A stretch of 6,490 nucleotides of DNA. Source: a bacterium. Its GTDB lineage: Bacteria > Latescibacterota > UBA2968 > UBA8231. The notes under the pieces were generated by a model. It had not been told where the DNA came from. It searched no databases and worked only from the letters and a program-made list of their open reading frames with translations. Positions 4,880 to 6,490 of this stretch are shown here, piece by piece. The position numbers were made by a program, and so were the translations under genes. The stretch's first letter is position 1; every line of letters starts with the position of its first letter. The stretch lies in assembly GCA_027593305.1 (NCBI GenBank), contig JAQCJA010000279.1:1-6490 (forward strand), read 5' to 3'.

Positions 4880-6490
4880 AGATCGCGCGTTGAGCGGACG
4901 TCTTGACCGCTCGATCGGAGTCGACAGCAACATCGACTCGCGCAATGTAGATGCCCGGGGAGACCAGATTGCCGGCGGCATCGTTGCCGTCCCACACCAG
5001 CGCATACTGACCACGAGAATCTGGCCGCAGTTCCTCGACCCGAGCCACGGCACGTCCGCTGAGGTCGTAGATCACCAGTGTCACCGCGCGTTGTCCGGCG
5101 ACTCGTGCCACCGAGAACTCGACCCGTAACTCGTCGTTGATACCATCGCCGTTGGGGGTGAGTACCGACTGTGCCAAACGAAAATCGCCGAGCACCTCGC
5201 TGCCCTCGAGGGCCAGGACTGTAACCGTCTGGCTGGCGGCGAGAGTCGTGGCATCACCAGCATCCACGCGTTGCCAGAACTCGGACTTGGCGGTATCGCG
5301 AACGAAGCCGCGAAATGAGGCACTGTTGCCCAGAATTGTGGCGCGAAACTGAACCTCCAGCAGATCGGTGCCCCGACCTATGCTCTGCGGCAGTCGCACA
5401 TGAATCGTATCCGCGGCGGCGGACAGTGAAACCAGGTCCGCCGCTGCCAACCGGGTGGCTGCATCCGACTCGAACTGCGCATCCGTTCCATGCCGCAGCC
5501 CCAGAAACTCCATGCGCGCACCTGCCGTGGCTTCCACCTTCAGCTCATTGAAGCCCTGCCCGGACTCGGTGAAAGTGGGTCGCACAAACAGCGAAAACTC
5601 CTCTGCTACACCCACCTGACCCACGCGGATGGGCCAGATCTCGCCCTGCAACTGCGTCGCCACCGGATCGGACATGTTCAGGACGATCGCGCGCAACGTG
5701 GCAGCCGTATCGGCCCGGTCGGTGGACAGCGTCGTCCGAATTTGCAGGTACTGCCGTGGGCTCGGGGAGGCGATCTCGGTCCCTGGCGTATTGTATGGAA
5801 CACTCCAGGTGCTCCAGTCGGGTCCGGCTTCGAAACTGCTGCTGATCTCGCCCTGTTTGGAGGCAGGCAGGCGCGTATACCTTGATTCAGTGACAACATT
5901 GCCCTTGTCGTCATGGTAGATCTTCTCTTCCACCAGTTCGTTGCCCGTCCGGGTCTGCAGCTGGATCCGGGTACCGGCCGGCGTGTCGGCGTCCCAGTCG
6001 ATGGAGATCAGGTTCTTCCTCGTTGCCAGCAACACCAGGTCAGAGGTGAGAGACACTTCAGGGACATACCCCGCGCCGTAGAACATGACCTCGGTGAAAC
6101 CAACGTAGCTGAGCAAACTCAGTGGGTTGGCGAAGGTAGAGCGCACGTAGCGCACCTTGCTCGGCGCGGTACGGATCTCACGGTAGCGGATTCCGCTTTC
6201 CGAACTGATGCCGACATTGCCGCTGCCGCTGCTGTCGTTGACCCGGGTATACTGGACACTGCCGTCCGGCGCCCGTGTGCCATCCGATATGTCAACCAAG
6301 AAGACATCGAGAGCCGAGGCGCCATCGGTGAGAAAATGCATCGTGTCAATCCAGAACAACGAGCCCAGATCTTCCAGAAACACGTAGGTCTCTTCATCGA
6401 AAGCCGAGCCATTGTGCCCGACGGAGTAGTCGCCGTCGGCCACCGTTGCGCCGATATCCTTGACGCTGCCGCCGCCGATTTCGATCGACG
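4866..6490 (-). CDS. Gene A: secreted multidomain beta-sandwich protein with FlgD-type C-terminal domain, 5' end missing
   Basis: The frame is open from the right edge to a TGA at 4868-4866 and shows 540 residues. A GTG at 6443 could start translation, but the frame continues upstream without a stop and 6443 falls inside the first domain, so the true start is outside the window. Residues 1-141 resemble a divergent discoidin-like module: A-D-G-D sits where B and C have W-D-G-D, and it ends in G-Y-V-P. Residues 146-270 form a module with Q-T-R-T-G (178-182) and W-S-T-W...PRQYLQ (225-249). Residues 280-425 are a third module, ending in S-F-R-G-F-V-R-D and G-D-A, matching B and C. Residues 443-540 are the FlgD-type domain (T-P-N-G-D-G-I-N-D, W-D-G-N-D, S-P-G-I-Y). 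It is first of the visible genes, its stop lies inside gene B, and the visible part has no cysteine. An extracellular or surface binding role is inferred from architecture; no enzyme motif is seen. Confidence 0.9.
   Translation of the reverse strand, partial: SIEIGGGSVKDIGATVADGDYSVGHNGSAFDEETYVFLEDLGSLFWIDTMHFLTDGASALDVFLVDISDGTRAPDGSVQYTRVNDSSGSGNVGISSESGIRYREIRTAPSKVRYVRSTFANPLSLLSYVGFTEVMFYGAGYVPEVSLTSDLVLLATRKNLISIDWDADTPAGTRIQLQTRTGNELVEEKIYHDDKGNVVTESRYTRLPASKQGEISSSFEAGPDWSTWSVPYNTPGTEIASPSPRQYLQIRTTLSTDRADTAATLRAIVLNMSDPVATQLQGEIWPIRVGQVGVAEEFSLFVRPTFTESGQGFNELKVEATAGARMEFLGLRHGTDAQFESDAATRLAAADLVSLSAAADTIHVRLPQSIGRGTDLLEVQFRATILGNSASFRGFVRDTAKSEFWQRVDAGDATTLAASQTVTVLALEGSEVLGDFRLAQSVLTPNGDGINDELRVEFSVARVAGQRAVTLVIYDLSGRAVARVEELRPDSRGQYALVWDGNDAAGNLVSPGIYIARVDVAVDSDRAVKTSAQRAIYVAF

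Noticed and set aside
4223..4906. Plus-strand open frame of 227 codons opposite genes A and B
   Set aside because: It lies fully antisense to conserved coding sequence and no recognisable motif or ribosome binding site was found.
4880..5053. 58-residue N-terminal extension of gene B up to an ATG at 5053
   Set aside because: It would lie within the FlgD-type domain of gene A, bury the signal peptide, and break the 14-nt junction pattern.
3234..5352. Plus-strand frames at 3234 and 5137 that both begin M-I-P-S-P and look homologous
   Set aside because: They are the reverse complement of the conserved N-G-D-G-I-N codons in B and A; the likeness comes from the sense-strand paralogy.

Overview
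The whole window is coding and everything supported lies on the minus strand. It holds part of one tightly packed operon of at least four tandem paralogous genes, called A to D here in order of transcription (right to left). A (4866 to the right edge) lacks its 5' end, B (2975-4879) and C (1054-2988) are complete, and D (1067 to the left edge) lacks its 3' end. No RNA gene, mobile element, CRISPR array, promoter or terminator is visible, and there is no intergenic DNA: each gene starts inside the last codons of the one before it.

The proteins look exported. B, C and D begin with Sec-type signal peptides ending in (S/D)-A just before a conserved leucine. Where complete, the order is: discoidin-like (F5/8 type C) beta-sandwich, a second beta module with a Q-x-R-(S/T)-G motif and a W-x-x-W...PRQ(F/Y)LQ motif, a third Ig-like module, and a C-terminal FlgD-type Ig-like domain opened by T-P-N-G-D-G-I-N and closed by P-P-G-(V/I)-Y or S-P-G-I-Y. 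This plan suggests cell-surface or secreted binding proteins, possibly for glycans or other envelope or extracellular ligands. No catalytic domain is seen, so an enzymatic role is not supported.

B and C are the closest pair. They align without a gap over their last 494 residues at about 58% identity by hand count. A and D have the same architecture but are more diverged. The three visible junctions have the same geometry, a 14-nt ATG...TGA overlap, so the junction appears to have been copied along with the gene or kept under constraint. This implies translational coupling and co-production.

Organism: G+C-rich DNA, Sec signal peptides and secreted proteins with NGDGIN/FlgD-type C-termini fit an uncultivated FCB-type lineage (Latescibacterota, Gemmatimonadota or relatives). 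That is an impression from protein style, not a marker-based assignment.
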